Counted from the first letter of the stretch, positions 17,896 to 27,319 are shown. The stretch: 64,000 nucleotides of DNA from Pseudomonas berkeleyensis (GCF_014109765.1 NZ_CP059139.1:1612001-1676000); one strand, 5' to 3'. Numbers and translations are program-made. The notes: generated from the sequence alone by a model not told the origin.

Positions 17896-18210
17896 ATGAA
17901 AAAAATAATCTGCCTGCTGTTCACTTGCCTGCCGCTGGGGGCCTACGCCTATCCCATCGAGGTGGAGAAGCAGTTCAACGGCGCCGAGGTCTCTGCTACC
18001 ACTCAAGAGATCGACCACAACATGGCGGCGTTGATGCTCTACAACTACGGTCAGAGCGAAGCCGAATGCAGAGCGGTATTCCGCAATGGTCCTGAGGCGC
18101 CGCGCACCCGGCGCACCGTCCTGGCTCCTGGCGCCAGCAACAACATGACCGTCAAGTTCACGCGTAGCGTGATCCGCCTGCGAATCAGCCTGACCTGCGG
18201 GCTCAAGTAG
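17896..18210 (+). CDS. small secreted protein (PA3224-like), function unknown
   Basis: 104 residues starting at the ATG at 17896, behind TGGAGAGCACCT. A signal peptide MKKIICLLFTCLPLGAYA is followed by a mature part with two cysteines (EAECRAVF and LTCGLK), probably one disulfide. Relatives are sometimes labelled 3-phosphoglycerate kinase, which this is not: it has no kinase domain and is far too short. It lies between the LysR regulator and azoR. Confidence 0.65.
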   Translation: MKKIICLLFTCLPLGAYAYPIEVEKQFNGAEVSATTQEIDHNMAALMLYNYGQSEAECRAVFRNGPEAPRTRRTVLAPGASNNMTVKFTRSVIRLRISLTCGLK

Positions 18211-18345
18211 GCAAAGCCTAGCCACGGGGTCTCCATAAATCAACTTTGTCGATATATGTAAGCGGATATTTGCGCTTTTTAATCGATCGTTGCGAATCTA
18301 GTCTGTGCTCCATCGACCTTCACCCACTTCTATGGAGTCTCAAAC

Positions 18346-18945
18346 ATGTCCCGTGTCCTGGTTATCGAAAGCAGCGCCCGCCAACAAGGTTCGGTTTCCC
18401 GTGACCTGACCCAGCAATTCATCGCCAACTGGCAGGCAGCCCATCCGGCTGACCAGGTTCAGGTTCGCGACCTCGCCAGCGATCCGGTACCACACCTGGA
18501 TGCCACCCTGCTGGGCGGCTGGATGACGCCGAGTGAGCAGCAGAGCGAGGCCGAGAAGGCCGCGCTGGCGCGTTCCAACCAACTGACCGACGAGTTGCTG
18601 GCCGCCGATGTACTGGTACTGGCTGCGCCGATGTACAACTTCGCCATCCCCAGCACCCTGAAGGCCTGGTTGGATCACGTGCTGCGCGCTGGCGTCACGT
18701 TCAAGTACACCGACACCGGCCCGCAGGGTCTGCTGACTGGCAAGCGCGCCTTCGTGCTCACCGCCCGTGGTGGCATCTATGCCGGCAGCGGCCTGGATCA
18801 TCAGGAACCCTATCTGCGTCAGGCACTGGCATTTATCGGCATCCACGACGTGCAGTTCATCCATGCCGAGGGCCTGAACATGGGCGCCGAGTTCAGCGAA
18901 AAAGGTCTGGCGCAGGCCAAGGCCAAGCTGGCTGAAGTGGCCTGA
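18346..18945 (+). CDS. azoR: FMN-dependent NAD(P)H azoreductase
   Basis: 199-residue flavodoxin-like quinone/azo reductase. The N-terminal phosphate loop ESSARQQGSVSRDL, the flavin segment APMYNFAIPSTLKAWLDHVLRAG and TARGGIYAGSG are family hallmarks. It makes two-electron reductions of quinones and azo compounds in the cytosol. The 135-base leader is AT-rich (CGATATATGTAAGCGGATAT), and the nearby LysR gene at 16891-17817 is a candidate regulator. The length is normal for AzoR. Confidence 0.9.
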   Translation: MSRVLVIESSARQQGSVSRDLTQQFIANWQAAHPADQVQVRDLASDPVPHLDATLLGGWMTPSEQQSEAEKAALARSNQLTDELLAADVLVLAAPMYNFAIPSTLKAWLDHVLRAGVTFKYTDTGPQGLLTGKRAFVLTARGGIYAGSGLDHQEPYLRQALAFIGIHDVQFIHAEGLNMGAEFSEKGLAQAKAKLAEVA

Positions 18946-18984
18946 TCCGAAACTCTCCTGGCGCCTGGGCTCCTGGGCGCTCCT

Positions 18985-19018
18985 GCCGGGCATTGCGCAA
19001 GTAATGACCGGCTTTTTT
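18985..19018 (+). terminator. Rho-independent terminator after azoR
   Basis: Stem GCCGG/CCGGC with an inner CATT/AATG pairing, followed by six T residues (19013-19018). Confidence 0.75.
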
Positions 19019-19146
19019 GCGTGAACCTAGCGACGCGCTCTTGCCCGGTGACGACGGCTTTCACGTGAGGCCGGCGGGCTTCGCCTGCCGTCGATTGTAC
19101 GCCTGCGATGAACGCGCTAAGGTCGCCGCCTGTTCCTGAGGTGACC

Positions 19147-20019
19147 ATGCGCTATCTGTTGATCGTGACCCTGCTGTGGGCTTTTTCCTTCAGTCTGATC
19201 GGCGAATATCTGGCCGGTCGGGTCGACAGCTATTTTGCAGTGCTGACGCGCATCGTCATCGCCGGGCTGCTGTTTGTCCCTCTGACCCGCTGGCGCGGCC
19301 ACGCACCGTCTTTCGTACGCGGCATGTTGCTGATTGGGGCGCTGCAGTTCGGGGTCACCTACGTCTGCCTGTACCTGAGTTTCTCGGTACTGACCGTGCC
19401 GGAGGTGCTGCTGTTCACCATCCTCACGCCGCTGCACGTGACGCTGATCGAGGATGCCCTCAATCGGCGTTTCAACCCCTGGGCCCTGGTGGCAGCAGTG
19501 GTAGCGGTACTGGGTGCCGGCATCATTCGCTATGACGGCATCAGCAGCGGCTTCATGCTGGGCTTCGTGCTGCTGCAAATCGCCAACTTCACCTTCGCCG
19601 CTGGGCAGGTGCTGTACAAGCACTTGCTGCGTCAACATCCGTCGACGGAGCCGCAATACAAGCGCTTCGGCTTCTTCTATCTGGGGGCGCTGCTGGTGGC
19701 GCTGCCGGCCTTCTTGCTGCTGGGTAATGGCGAGCGTTTGCCTGCCACGGCGCTGCAGTGGAGCGTGCTCGGCTGGCTCGGCGTGGTCGCTTCGGGGCTG
19801 GGGTTGTACTGGTGGAACAAGGGCGCCAGCCTGGTCGATGGCGGCACTCTGGCGGTGATGAACAATGCCCTGGTGCCAGCGGGGCTGCTGGTCAATCTGT
19901 TGATCTGGAATCACGACGCGAATCTGCTACGCCTGGCGCTGGGCGGTGCGGTGATCGTTGCGTCATTGCCACTGGTGAGGCTTGGACGGACGCGGCAAGT
20001 GCAAGGGAGGGCTGTCTGA
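19147..20019 (+). CDS. EamA/DMT-family transporter
   Basis: 290-residue ten-segment membrane protein with two EamA repeats, resembling the carboxylate/amino acid/amine exporter branch (LLWAFSFSLIGEYLAG start, FLL/YWWNKGASLVDGGTLAVMNNALVPAGLLVN in the second half). The ATG at 19147 is chosen over the upstream ATG at 19108 because the first membrane segment then starts at residue 2. It is coupled to the next gene: its TGA stop (20017-20019) shares a base with the following ATG. The substrate is unknown. Confidence 0.8.
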   Translation: MRYLLIVTLLWAFSFSLIGEYLAGRVDSYFAVLTRIVIAGLLFVPLTRWRGHAPSFVRGMLLIGALQFGVTYVCLYLSFSVLTVPEVLLFTILTPLHVTLIEDALNRRFNPWALVAAVVAVLGAGIIRYDGISSGFMLGFVLLQIANFTFAAGQVLYKHLLRQHPSTEPQYKRFGFFYLGALLVALPAFLLLGNGERLPATALQWSVLGWLGVVASGLGLYWWNKGASLVDGGTLAVMNNALVPAGLLVNLLIWNHDANLLRLALGGAVIVASLPLVRLGRTRQVQGRAV

Positions 20020-20912
20020 TGCAGCTGTCGGGGCGTGGGGTAGCGTTGTCGGTAGGAGCGTCGGTGTTGTTCGCGGTGCTGCCCGGTTACGTGCAGTGGC
20101 TCGCGCCGCTGGATGGCGTGCAGATTTTCGCCCAGCGAGTGCTCTGGTCGATTCCGCTGGTATTGCTGCTGGTGGTGTTGGCTCGGCAGACCGGGTTGCT
20201 GCGGGAGAGCTTCATGCGCCTGCGTCGCGAGCCGCTTCTTTTGGCGACCTGCCCGTTGGCAGCAGCGCTGATCGGCCTGCAGTGGGGGATCTTTCTCTGG
20301 GCGCCGCTGGCAGGGCACATGCTGGAGGTGTCCATGGGGTACTTCCTGCTGCCGCTGGCGATGGTGCTGACTGGGCGCTTGTTCTATGGCGAGCGTCTGC
20401 GTCCGTTGCAGCGATTGGCGGTGACTTGCGCCATGCTTGGGGTATTGCACGAGTTATGGCGCACCCAGGCGTTTTCCTGGCTGACGTTGATCACGGCATT
20501 GGGCTATCCGCCTTATTTCATGCTGCGCCGCTGGATGCGCCTGGATGCGTTGTCCGGGTTCGTACTGGAAATGCTGATGCTGGCGCCATTGGCGATCTGG
20601 CTGATCGTCGCTTACGGGCCGGCTGGTGCGTTCGATGGGCGTCCTGCGCTCTGGCTGCTGGTACCGGGTATGGCGTTGATCGGTACGCTGGCGTTTGCTG
20701 CCTATATGGCCTCCAGCCGGCTGCTGCCGCTGGGGCTATTCGGCATTCTCAGCTATGTCGAGCCAGTGCTGTTGTTCGCCGTGGCCTTGCTGGTGTTGGG
20801 CGAGAGCTTCGATGCTGGGCAATGGCTGACCTACCTGCCAATCTGGCTGGCGGTGCTGCTGGTGGGGTGGGACAGCGCCCGGCTGTTGCGCAAGCAACAG
20901 CGCGAGCGTTGA
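20019..20912 (+). CDS. rarD: RarD-type EamA permease
   Basis: 297-residue ten-helix permease of the RarD branch. Typical features are GVALSVGASVLFAVLPGYVQWLAPL, the QRVLWSIP stretch and SMGYFLLPLAMVLTGRLFYGERL. The start overlaps the previous stop by one base (TGATG), so the two EamA-type permeases are translationally coupled. It abuts the convergent DHFR-like gene with no gap. RarD was named for chloramphenicol sensitivity; its real substrate is not known. Confidence 0.82.
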   Translation: MQLSGRGVALSVGASVLFAVLPGYVQWLAPLDGVQIFAQRVLWSIPLVLLLVVLARQTGLLRESFMRLRREPLLLATCPLAAALIGLQWGIFLWAPLAGHMLEVSMGYFLLPLAMVLTGRLFYGERLRPLQRLAVTCAMLGVLHELWRTQAFSWLTLITALGYPPYFMLRRWMRLDALSGFVLEMLMLAPLAIWLIVAYGPAGAFDGRPALWLLVPGMALIGTLAFAAYMASSRLLPLGLFGILSYVEPVLLFAVALLVLGESFDAGQWLTYLPIWLAVLLVGWDSARLLRKQQRER

Positions 20913-21491
20913 TCAGGCCGCGTTGACGCGTGGAGACGGAATCTGCGTGGGCTGGCTGGCCTGTTTCTGCACCTGATAGTGCAACTGCAGCGTGCCGCTG
21001 TTGAAGCGTCGCTGCTCGTTCAGCGTCAGGCCGCGTTCCATCCCCGTAGCCAGCATTGGGACGCCAGCGCCGAGCAGGTGGGGTGCCAGATTGATGATCA
21101 CTTCATCGATCAGTCCGGCGGTGTAGCAGTTGCCAGCCAGCAGACTGCCGCCCACCAGCCAGATGCGATGAAAGCCGGCCTCTTCGAGTGCGGCCACTGC
21201 CTGGGCGGGCGTGCAATGGGTGAGCTGTATTTCATCGGCGGCGCGTGGTAGCGCGAGGCGTGTGAGTACCACACAAGGCTTGCCGGGATAAGGCCAGGAA
21301 CCGCCACGCGCCAGCAGGGCCTCATAGGTGCCACGGCCCATCAGCAGGGCGTCGATGCCCGAGTAGAAATACTGGAAGCTGTATTCCTCATCCGCCTGAC
21401 GGAGTGAATCGAACCAGTCGAGTCGGCCGTCAGGGCGAGCGATATACCCATCCAGACTTGAAGTGACGTGGTAAATCAGCGAAGCGTTCAT
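20913..21491 (-). CDS. dihydrofolate reductase / RibD C-terminal domain family protein
   Basis: 192 residues with the fold pattern of RibD-C reductases: SSLDGYIARPDGRLDWF at the N-terminus, LLMGRGTYEALL, PCVVLTR, and the NADP-binding IWLVGGSLLAG. Members reduce pterin- or flavin-like substrates with NADPH. It is not a FolA-type dihydrofolate reductase, and its substrate is unknown. It is a lone gene facing rarD, with no base between the two stops. Confidence 0.75.
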   Translation of the reverse strand: MNASLIYHVTSSLDGYIARPDGRLDWFDSLRQADEEYSFQYFYSGIDALLMGRGTYEALLARGGSWPYPGKPCVVLTRLALPRAADEIQLTHCTPAQAVAALEEAGFHRIWLVGGSLLAGNCYTAGLIDEVIINLAPHLLGAGVPMLATGMERGLTLNEQRRFNSGTLQLHYQVQKQASQPTQIPSPRVNAA

Positions 21492-21589
21492 GGTGCCTCC
21501 GCATGCGGCTTATCTGACAGATAGAGCACTGCGCCGCTGACAAGTTCGCCCGGTGCGATGCCACCGGTCGGATTGCGCCCTGTGGAGGG

Positions 21590-21997
21590 TCAGTCCAGCA
21601 CGTTGCGCAGAATTTCGTAGACGATTCCCGTGGCAATGGCGACCAGTACCACATCGCGGCCGACCTGTTTCCATTCATAGCCATCGTAGTACGGCAGGCG
21701 CGTATTCAGGCGGTTGTCGAAATTCTTTGCGATGCCCGGTGGCAACGGCTTGCCACGAGCCAGGTTCTTGGCGATGCCGGGTGGCAGGGCTGAGGTCGGG
21801 CCGATCAACTGGCGGTTGTCGCCCAGGATGATGCGCACCTGGCCGATGTCCACGGTCGGGCCGCGCATGTCGATCTGTACGCCGCCCTCATGATGGTTCG
21901 GTTTGCCTTTACCGGCAGGCGGGTTGGCGAACACTGGCGCTGCCGCCAGCAGGATGCACAGGCCGATGCTGAGGGGCGCCTGGGATTTGTTGAGCAT
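21590..21997 (-). CDS. CigR-like small secreted/membrane protein
   Basis: 135 residues from the ATG at 21997. A signal peptide (to about VFANPP) precedes a stretch with two copies of LPPGIAKN (LPPGIAKNLARGKPLPPGIAKNFDN), then YDGYEWKQVGRDVVLVAIATGIVYEIL, a C-terminal hydrophobic segment. The LPPGIAKN repeats and this tail match the family annotated as anti-virulence regulator CigR, from memory. A regulatory role in Pseudomonas is not established. It is divergent from the helicase gene. Confidence 0.6.
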   Translation of the reverse strand: MLNKSQAPLSIGLCILLAAAPVFANPPAGKGKPNHHEGGVQIDMRGPTVDIGQVRIILGDNRQLIGPTSALPPGIAKNLARGKPLPPGIAKNFDNRLNTRLPYYDGYEWKQVGRDVVLVAIATGIVYEILRNVLD

Positions 21998-22196
21998 GGC
22001 GCAGCACTCCTTGGGTGGTGATGCAAATAGGATCGCCATTCAGCCGTTTCGGTTCCCGGCCGCCGGTGTGCGATGGTGCCTTCAGGTGAACGTCCTTCGC
22101 TGCCCGAATGCCGGTGTAATGCAAAGAAACTCGGTTCCGACGCCGGAAACCGTTAGGCTATGCACCGTTTTGTCGATTTTTCGAGGTAGTGCCCCC

Positions 22197-23522
22197 GTGT
22201 TTGCCCAATTCGCCCTGCATGAACGCCTGCTGAAAGCCGTGGCCGAGCTTAATTTCGTCGAGCCGACTCCGGTGCAGGCGGCAGCGATTCCGCCCGCGCT
22301 GGAGGGCAAGGATCTGCGGGTGATTGCCCAGACCGGCAGCGGCAAGACCGCTGCTTTCGTGCTGCCTCTGCTCAATCGGCTGCTTGGCGACGGCAACTCC
22401 AAGCAACGCTTGAGCATTCGCGCGCTGATTCTGCTACCGACCCGTGAACTGGCGCAGCAGACGCTCAAGGAAGTCGAGCGCTTCGCCCAGTTCACCTTCC
22501 TCAAAGCCGGTCTGGTCACCGGTGGTGAGGACTTCAAGGTGCAGGCCGCGATGATGCGCAAGATCGACATTCTGATCGGTACGCCGGGCCGGCTGATCGA
22601 GCATGCCAACGCCGGTAATCTGCCGCTGGATGAGGTCGAGGTGCTGGTGTTCGACGAAGCCGACCGTATGCTCGACATGGGCTTTGCCGAGGACGCCCAG
22701 CGCCTGGCCGAGGCCTGTGGCCCGCACCAGACGCTGCTGTTTTCCGCCACCACCGGCGGCAATGGCCTGCGCGAGATGGTCGCCAAGGTGCTCAAGGAGC
22801 CGCAGCACCTGATGCTCAACAGCGTCAGCCAGCTCAACGAGGGCACTCGCCAGCAAATCATCACGGCCGACCACAACTACCACAAGGAACAGCTTGTGGA
22901 CTGGTTGTTGGCCAACGAGACCTACGACAAGGCCATCGTCTTCACCAACACCCGCGTCCAGGCTGATCGTCTCTACGGCAAGCTGGTGGCGGCAGGGGTC
23001 AAGACGTTCGTGTTGCACGGCGAGAAGGATCAGAAGGACCGCAAGCTGGCCATCGAGCGTCTGCGTCAGGGCGCGGTCAAGGTGCTGGTGGCCACCGACG
23101 TGGCGGCGCGCGGCCTGGACGTCGAAGGCCTGGATCTGGTGATCAACTTCGATATGCCGCGTTCCGGCGATGAGTACGTGCACCGCATTGGGCGTACCGG
23201 CCGCGCCGGGGGCGAAGGCCTGGCGGTATCGTTGATCTGCCATACTGACTGGAACCTGATGTCGAGCATCGAGCGCTACCTCAAGCAGCGCTTCGAACGT
23301 CGCACCATCAAGGAACTGAAAGGCGTCTACCAGGGGCCGAAGAACCTCAAGGCCTCGGGCAAGGCCGCCGGCAGCAAGAAGAAAAAGACCGACAAGAAAG
23401 ATCCGAAGAAAGCCGCCGCTCCCAAGCGCAAGACCGGCCCGCGCCCAGCCGGCAAGCCCTCGTCGCTGGTCAGCGAAGATGGCAGTGCGCCGCTCAAACG
23501 CAAGAAGCCAGCGGCGGAGTGA
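22197..23522 (+). CDS. DEAD-box ATP-dependent RNA helicase (SrmB-like)
   Basis: 441 residues with every core helicase motif: Q motif (FVEPTPVQAAAIP), AQTGSGKT, PTREL, GTPGRL, VFDEADRMLDMGFAED, SAT, the ARGLD stretch and HRIGRTGR. A basic Lys/Arg-rich tail of about 75 residues follows, typical of ribosome-assembly or cold-adaptation helicases. The start is a GTG at 22197 (VFAQFALHERLLKAV); the frame stays open to 21903 but that extension is not helicase-like. The specific E. coli counterpart cannot be fixed from sequence alone. Confidence 0.88.
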   Translation: MFAQFALHERLLKAVAELNFVEPTPVQAAAIPPALEGKDLRVIAQTGSGKTAAFVLPLLNRLLGDGNSKQRLSIRALILLPTRELAQQTLKEVERFAQFTFLKAGLVTGGEDFKVQAAMMRKIDILIGTPGRLIEHANAGNLPLDEVEVLVFDEADRMLDMGFAEDAQRLAEACGPHQTLLFSATTGGNGLREMVAKVLKEPQHLMLNSVSQLNEGTRQQIITADHNYHKEQLVDWLLANETYDKAIVFTNTRVQADRLYGKLVAAGVKTFVLHGEKDQKDRKLAIERLRQGAVKVLVATDVAARGLDVEGLDLVINFDMPRSGDEYVHRIGRTGRAGGEGLAVSLICHTDWNLMSSIERYLKQRFERRTIKELKGVYQGPKNLKASGKAAGSKKKKTDKKDPKKAAAPKRKTGPRPAGKPSSLVSEDGSAPLKRKKPAAE

Positions 23523-23564
23523 TCTGACCTACTGGGCTAAATAGCTTCGTTTATGCACAGTCTG

Positions 23565-23591
23565 CCCCCTCTCCCGCAAGCGGAGAGGGGG
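23565..23591. repeat. CCCCTCTCC hairpin between convergent genes
   Basis: A 10-bp stem CCCCCTCTCC/GGAGAGGGGG around a CGCAAGC loop region. No T tract follows on either strand, so it may be a dispersed repeat and not an intrinsic terminator. Confidence 0.5.
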
Positions 23592-23596
23592 GGCCC

Positions 23597-25432
23597 TCAA
23601 TCCACCCCGACGAAACCACCGGTCTGGTGTTGCCACAGGCGCGCATACAAGCCGCCATGGGCGATCAGTTCGGCGTGGGTGCCGGTTTCGATGAGCTGGC
23701 CCTGGTCGATCACCACCAGGCGATCCATCCGCGCGATGGTCGACAGGCGGTGGGCGATGGCGATCACCGTCTTGCCTTCCATCAGGCTATCCAGGCTTTC
23801 CTGAATCGCCGCTTCGACTTCCGAGTCCAGTGCCGAGGTGGCTTCGTCCAGCACCAGGATCGGTGCGTCCTTGAGCAGGACGCGGGCGATGGCGATACGC
23901 TGGCGCTGGCCGCCGGACAGTTTCACTCCGCGTTCACCAACCTGAGCATCCATGCCATGGCCGCCCTGGCTATCGTCGAGGGTGGGGATGAAGGCGTCGG
24001 CACGAGCCTTGCGCACCGCTTCCCAGAGCTGCCCATCGCTGGCGCCGGGGTTGCCGTAACGCAGGTTGTCGCGGATCGAGCGGTGCAGCAGCGAGGTGTC
24101 TTGCGTCACCACACCGATATGAGCCCGCAAGCTTTCCTGGGTCACCGTGGCGATGTCCTGGCCGTCGACCAGGATGCGGCCGCTCTCCAGGTCGTAGAGG
24201 CGCAGCAACAGGTTGACCAGGGTCGATTTGCCGGCGCCGGACGGGCCGACCAGGCCGATCTTCTCGCCTGGGCGGATGTCGAGGCTGAGGCCGGCAATCA
24301 CGCCGCCTTTCTTGCCGTAATGGAAGTGGATGTCCTCGAAACGCACGGCGCCCTGCGGCACCTGGATCGGCTTGGCGCCGTCGTGGTCGAGTACCTGGCG
24401 CGGCTGGACGATGGTCTGCATGCCATCCTGCACGGTGCCGACGTTTTCGAAGATGCCGTTGACCACCCACATGATCCACTCGGCCATGTTGTTGATGCGG
24501 ATCACCAGGCCGAGGGCCAGGGCGATGGCGCCGGTGGTGATCAGCGACTGGCTCCACAGCCACAGTGCCAGCGCGCCAGTGCCGACGATCAGCACGCCGT
24601 TCAGGCAGGTGATCAGAAAGTCCAGCGCGGTGATGGTGCGCGACTGCAGGCGGAACTTGTCGAGCAGATCCTGCATGGCTTCGCGGGCGTAGCTTTCCTC
24701 CTCCTGCGAATGAGCGAACAGCTTGAGCGTGGCGATGTTGCTGTAGCCGTCGACCACCCGGCCCATGACTTTCGAGCGTGCGGAGGATGCCGCAGCGGAG
24801 CGTGCCTTGATGCGCGGCACGAAGTACCACAGCGCGGCGCTGTACCCGACGATCCACAGGGCCAGCGGCACGACGAGGCGCAGGTCGGCGGCGGCGAACA
24901 GATACAAGGCGCTGCCGGCATAGACCACCACGTGCCAGAGTGCATCGATCACCTGCATGGCCGAGTCGCGCAGCGAGGGGCCGGTCTGCATCACGCGCTG
25001 GGCGATGCGGCCGGCAAAGTCGTTCTGGAAGAAACTCAGGCTCTGTTTGAGCACGTAGCGGTGATTCTGCCAGCGAACCAGGTTGGTCAGCCCCGGGTTG
25101 ATCGCCTGGTGCGTAAGCAGGTTGTGCAGGCCGAACACGATGGGGCGGATGATCAGTGCCACCAGTAGCATCCACAGCAGCGCGTTCTGATGCTCGGTAA
25201 AGAAACTGCTGGCATCTGTGCTGGCCTGGGCCATGTCGATCAACTGGCCGAGGAAGCTGAACAGCGCCACTTCGATCACGGCGGCGAAGAAGCCGATGAT
25301 CAATACCGCGATCATCAGTGGCCATACCTGTTTCAGGTAGTGGCCATAGAAGCGCAGCATGCCGGCTGGTGGGGCGACGTCCGGGCTGGGTTTGAAGACG
25401 TCGATCAGGGATTCGAAGCGGCGAAACAACAT
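23597..25432 (-). CDS. ABC exporter, fused membrane and ATPase domains (MsbA/multidrug type)
   Basis: 611 residues: six membrane segments in residues 30-330, then an ATPase domain with Walker A GPSGAGKST (about residue 394), Q-loop VTQDTSLLH, signature KLSGGQRQRIAIAR, Walker B ILVLDEATSALD and the switch histidine IAHRLST. Half-transporters of this plan work as homodimers or heterodimers to export lipids, peptides or drugs. It resembles P. aeruginosa PA3228 from memory. It is a single-gene unit and the substrate is unknown. Confidence 0.88.
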   Translation of the reverse strand: MLFRRFESLIDVFKPSPDVAPPAGMLRFYGHYLKQVWPLMIAVLIIGFFAAVIEVALFSFLGQLIDMAQASTDASSFFTEHQNALLWMLLVALIIRPIVFGLHNLLTHQAINPGLTNLVRWQNHRYVLKQSLSFFQNDFAGRIAQRVMQTGPSLRDSAMQVIDALWHVVVYAGSALYLFAAADLRLVVPLALWIVGYSAALWYFVPRIKARSAAASSARSKVMGRVVDGYSNIATLKLFAHSQEEESYAREAMQDLLDKFRLQSRTITALDFLITCLNGVLIVGTGALALWLWSQSLITTGAIALALGLVIRINNMAEWIMWVVNGIFENVGTVQDGMQTIVQPRQVLDHDGAKPIQVPQGAVRFEDIHFHYGKKGGVIAGLSLDIRPGEKIGLVGPSGAGKSTLVNLLLRLYDLESGRILVDGQDIATVTQESLRAHIGVVTQDTSLLHRSIRDNLRYGNPGASDGQLWEAVRKARADAFIPTLDDSQGGHGMDAQVGERGVKLSGGQRQRIAIARVLLKDAPILVLDEATSALDSEVEAAIQESLDSLMEGKTVIAIAHRLSTIARMDRLVVIDQGQLIETGTHAELIAHGGLYARLWQHQTGGFVGVD

Positions 25433-25477
25433 TGCAGGCGTCCTGCCTCGTGGGAAGGGACGCCGATAGTAACCTCC

Positions 25478-26542
25478 CTAGTGCGAGCGGGTCTCAGTTA
25501 AAAGCGGTTTTTGCAGTTCGCCAGCCCAGGCCAGCAGAGGGATTTGCAGATCCGGTTGCCAGATGCGCTTGAGCAGCAGAACCAGGTGCTCGACTTCGCC
25601 GCGCTCGAAGGGCAGGCGATCGATGTATTCATGTACCCGCCACTGGCCATCCTGCAGATGGGCGAAGTCGAAGCGGAAGGGGTGGAAGCCGGTCATGCCC
25701 AGGCGTAGATCCGTGACGATCAGGCGCTCATCGACCTGGTCGTAACGCAGCACGCCACCGGTGAACCAGTCCAGCCGTTCATGCATGGGGGAGTCGGTCA
25801 GCTGTTTGCGCAGTTCGGTGCCGCGTGGCAGACGCTGCAATTGTGGTGGTGCCGTATCGAACCAGCCGACCAGGGCCTCGTGGTAGTCCTCGCCGTCGAG
25901 CACGATCACGCGCCACAGCAGGGTGTTGAATGGCGTGGGAGTGGTGAACAGCTGTTCGGCCTGGATGCCCTGGCGCGCCAGTTCGCGCTCTACACGCTGC
26001 TCGGCCATGAACTTGCCGGCCAGGCTGAAACCGATATACAGCGTCGACAGCGCCAGGGCCGCAGCGGGAACTCGCCAGGTCTGTTCGCGCAGGCCGGTGA
26101 ACAGGCTGACGGCCACGGCGACTATCAACGGCACGGTGTACAGCGGATCGATGATGAACAGGCTCGACCAGGCCGTGGGTGTTGGCATCAGTGGCCAGAA
26201 CAGCTGGGTGCCGTAGCTGGTGAAGGCGTCCAGCAGCGGGTGGGTGATCAGCACCAGCCAGAGCGTGAGCATCAAGCGATTGGCCGAATAGCCTGGATGT
26301 GGGCGAAAACGCCTGGCCAGCCAGGTCAGCAGCAGGGCGAAACCGCTGAGCACGAACAGCGAATGGCTGAAGCCGCGGTGGTAGGTCATGTTGGCGACGG
26401 CGTCGCCGTACTCGATGACCACGTCCAGATCGGGAACGGTGGCGAGCATGGCGCCATAGAGCAGCGCCTTACGCCCTTGCCAGCGACCGAGCAGCGCGCC
26501 CTGGATGCTGGCGCCGAGTACCGCCTGGGTTATGGAGTCCAT
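25478..26542 (-). CDS. YdjM/LexA-regulated-type membrane-bound metal-dependent hydrolase
   Basis: 354 residues. The N-terminal half has the signature MDSITQAVLGASIQGALLG, VPDLDVVIEY, TYHRGFSHSL and ITHPLLDAFTSYGTQLFWPLMP, with histidine and aspartate metal ligands spread over membrane segments. The C-terminal half is a soluble domain of unknown role. Members of this family are inner membrane proteins without a firmly known substrate. It is 45 bases from the ABC exporter gene, same strand and upstream of it, so they may be cotranscribed. Confidence 0.78.
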   Translation of the reverse strand: MDSITQAVLGASIQGALLGRWQGRKALLYGAMLATVPDLDVVIEYGDAVANMTYHRGFSHSLFVLSGFALLLTWLARRFRPHPGYSANRLMLTLWLVLITHPLLDAFTSYGTQLFWPLMPTPTAWSSLFIIDPLYTVPLIVAVAVSLFTGLREQTWRVPAAALALSTLYIGFSLAGKFMAEQRVERELARQGIQAEQLFTTPTPFNTLLWRVIVLDGEDYHEALVGWFDTAPPQLQRLPRGTELRKQLTDSPMHERLDWFTGGVLRYDQVDERLIVTDLRLGMTGFHPFRFDFAHLQDGQWRVHEYIDRLPFERGEVEHLVLLLKRIWQPDLQIPLLAWAGELQKPLLTETRSH

Positions 26543-26673
26543 CTAGTGCTTCCGAAAAAATACAGGCCGCTACGTTAGCCGAGGCGCTGGGCGAATGCCG
26601 TGGGGAAATTTCAAGCAAAGATTACAGCTTCGGCGGGTATCCTGATGGTCATGACCCATACGAAACCATGCCC

Positions 26674-27087
26674 ATGCTAATCGTCTCCAACAGCGTCCAC
26701 TTGCCGGATGATGAAATCGAGCTGACTGCCATACGCGCCCAGGGCGCTGGTGGGCAGAACGTCAACAAGGTGTCCAGTGCGGTGCACCTGCGTTTCGACA
26801 GTCAGGCCTCGTCTCTGCCGCCGTTCTACAAGGAGCGCCTGCTGGCGCTTTCCGATAGTCGCATTACCAGCGACGGGGTGGTGATCATCAAGGCGCAGCA
26901 GTATCGCACTCAGGATCAGAATCGCGCCGACGCCCTGGAGCGGCTGGCTGAGCTGATTCGCAGCGCGGGCAAGGTGGAGAAGAAGCGCCGTCCAACCAAG
27001 CCGACCCTGGGCTCGAAAACACGTCGTCTCGACGGCAAGAGCAAACGCGGGGCGATCAAGGCGGGAAGGGGCAAGGTGGACTTCTAG
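26674..27087 (+). CDS. arfB: alternative ribosome-rescue factor ArfB
   Basis: 137-residue peptidyl-tRNA hydrolase that frees stalled ribosomes without needing a stop codon. The catalytic GGQ is in AIRAQGAGGQNVNKVSSAVHLRF (about residue 25), and the C-terminal tail is rich in Lys and Arg (KVEKKRRPTKPTLGSKTRRLDGKSKRGAIKAGRG) to enter the empty mRNA channel. The ATG at 26674 gives MLIVSNSVHL, as in relatives; the ATG at 26668 is also possible. It is a single gene with no obvious Shine-Dalgarno sequence. Confidence 0.9.
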   Translation: MLIVSNSVHLPDDEIELTAIRAQGAGGQNVNKVSSAVHLRFDSQASSLPPFYKERLLALSDSRITSDGVVIIKAQQYRTQDQNRADALERLAELIRSAGKVEKKRRPTKPTLGSKTRRLDGKSKRGAIKAGRGKVDF

Positions 27088-27117
27088 TGGTGTGTCAGCA
27101 GTCAGTTGCCGGCGGCT

Positions 27118-27138
27118 GTAGGGTGCGCCGTGCGCACC
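27118..27138. repeat. half REP-like palindrome, GTAGGGTGCGCC type
   Basis: GTAGGGTGCGCC followed by GTGCGCACC, with an internal GGTGCGC/GCGCACC pair. It is one arm of the full palindrome at 42556-42605. Nothing else is recognisable in 27088-27319. Confidence 0.55.
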
Positions 27139-27319
27139 TGGGTGATCGATGCTGTTCTCTGCTACGCGCGGCCTAGGCGGCCCCGTGACACTCTACCCGC
27201 ATCCGGCCAGCTAGGCCTGATAGTCGGCTCTGCTCTCGTTGCAGGCCGCCGGGATGTTCCATACCGCAGCCACGCGCAGCAGCGCCTTCATGCGGTTGCG
27301 GCTCACCGAGCCTCCTCAT

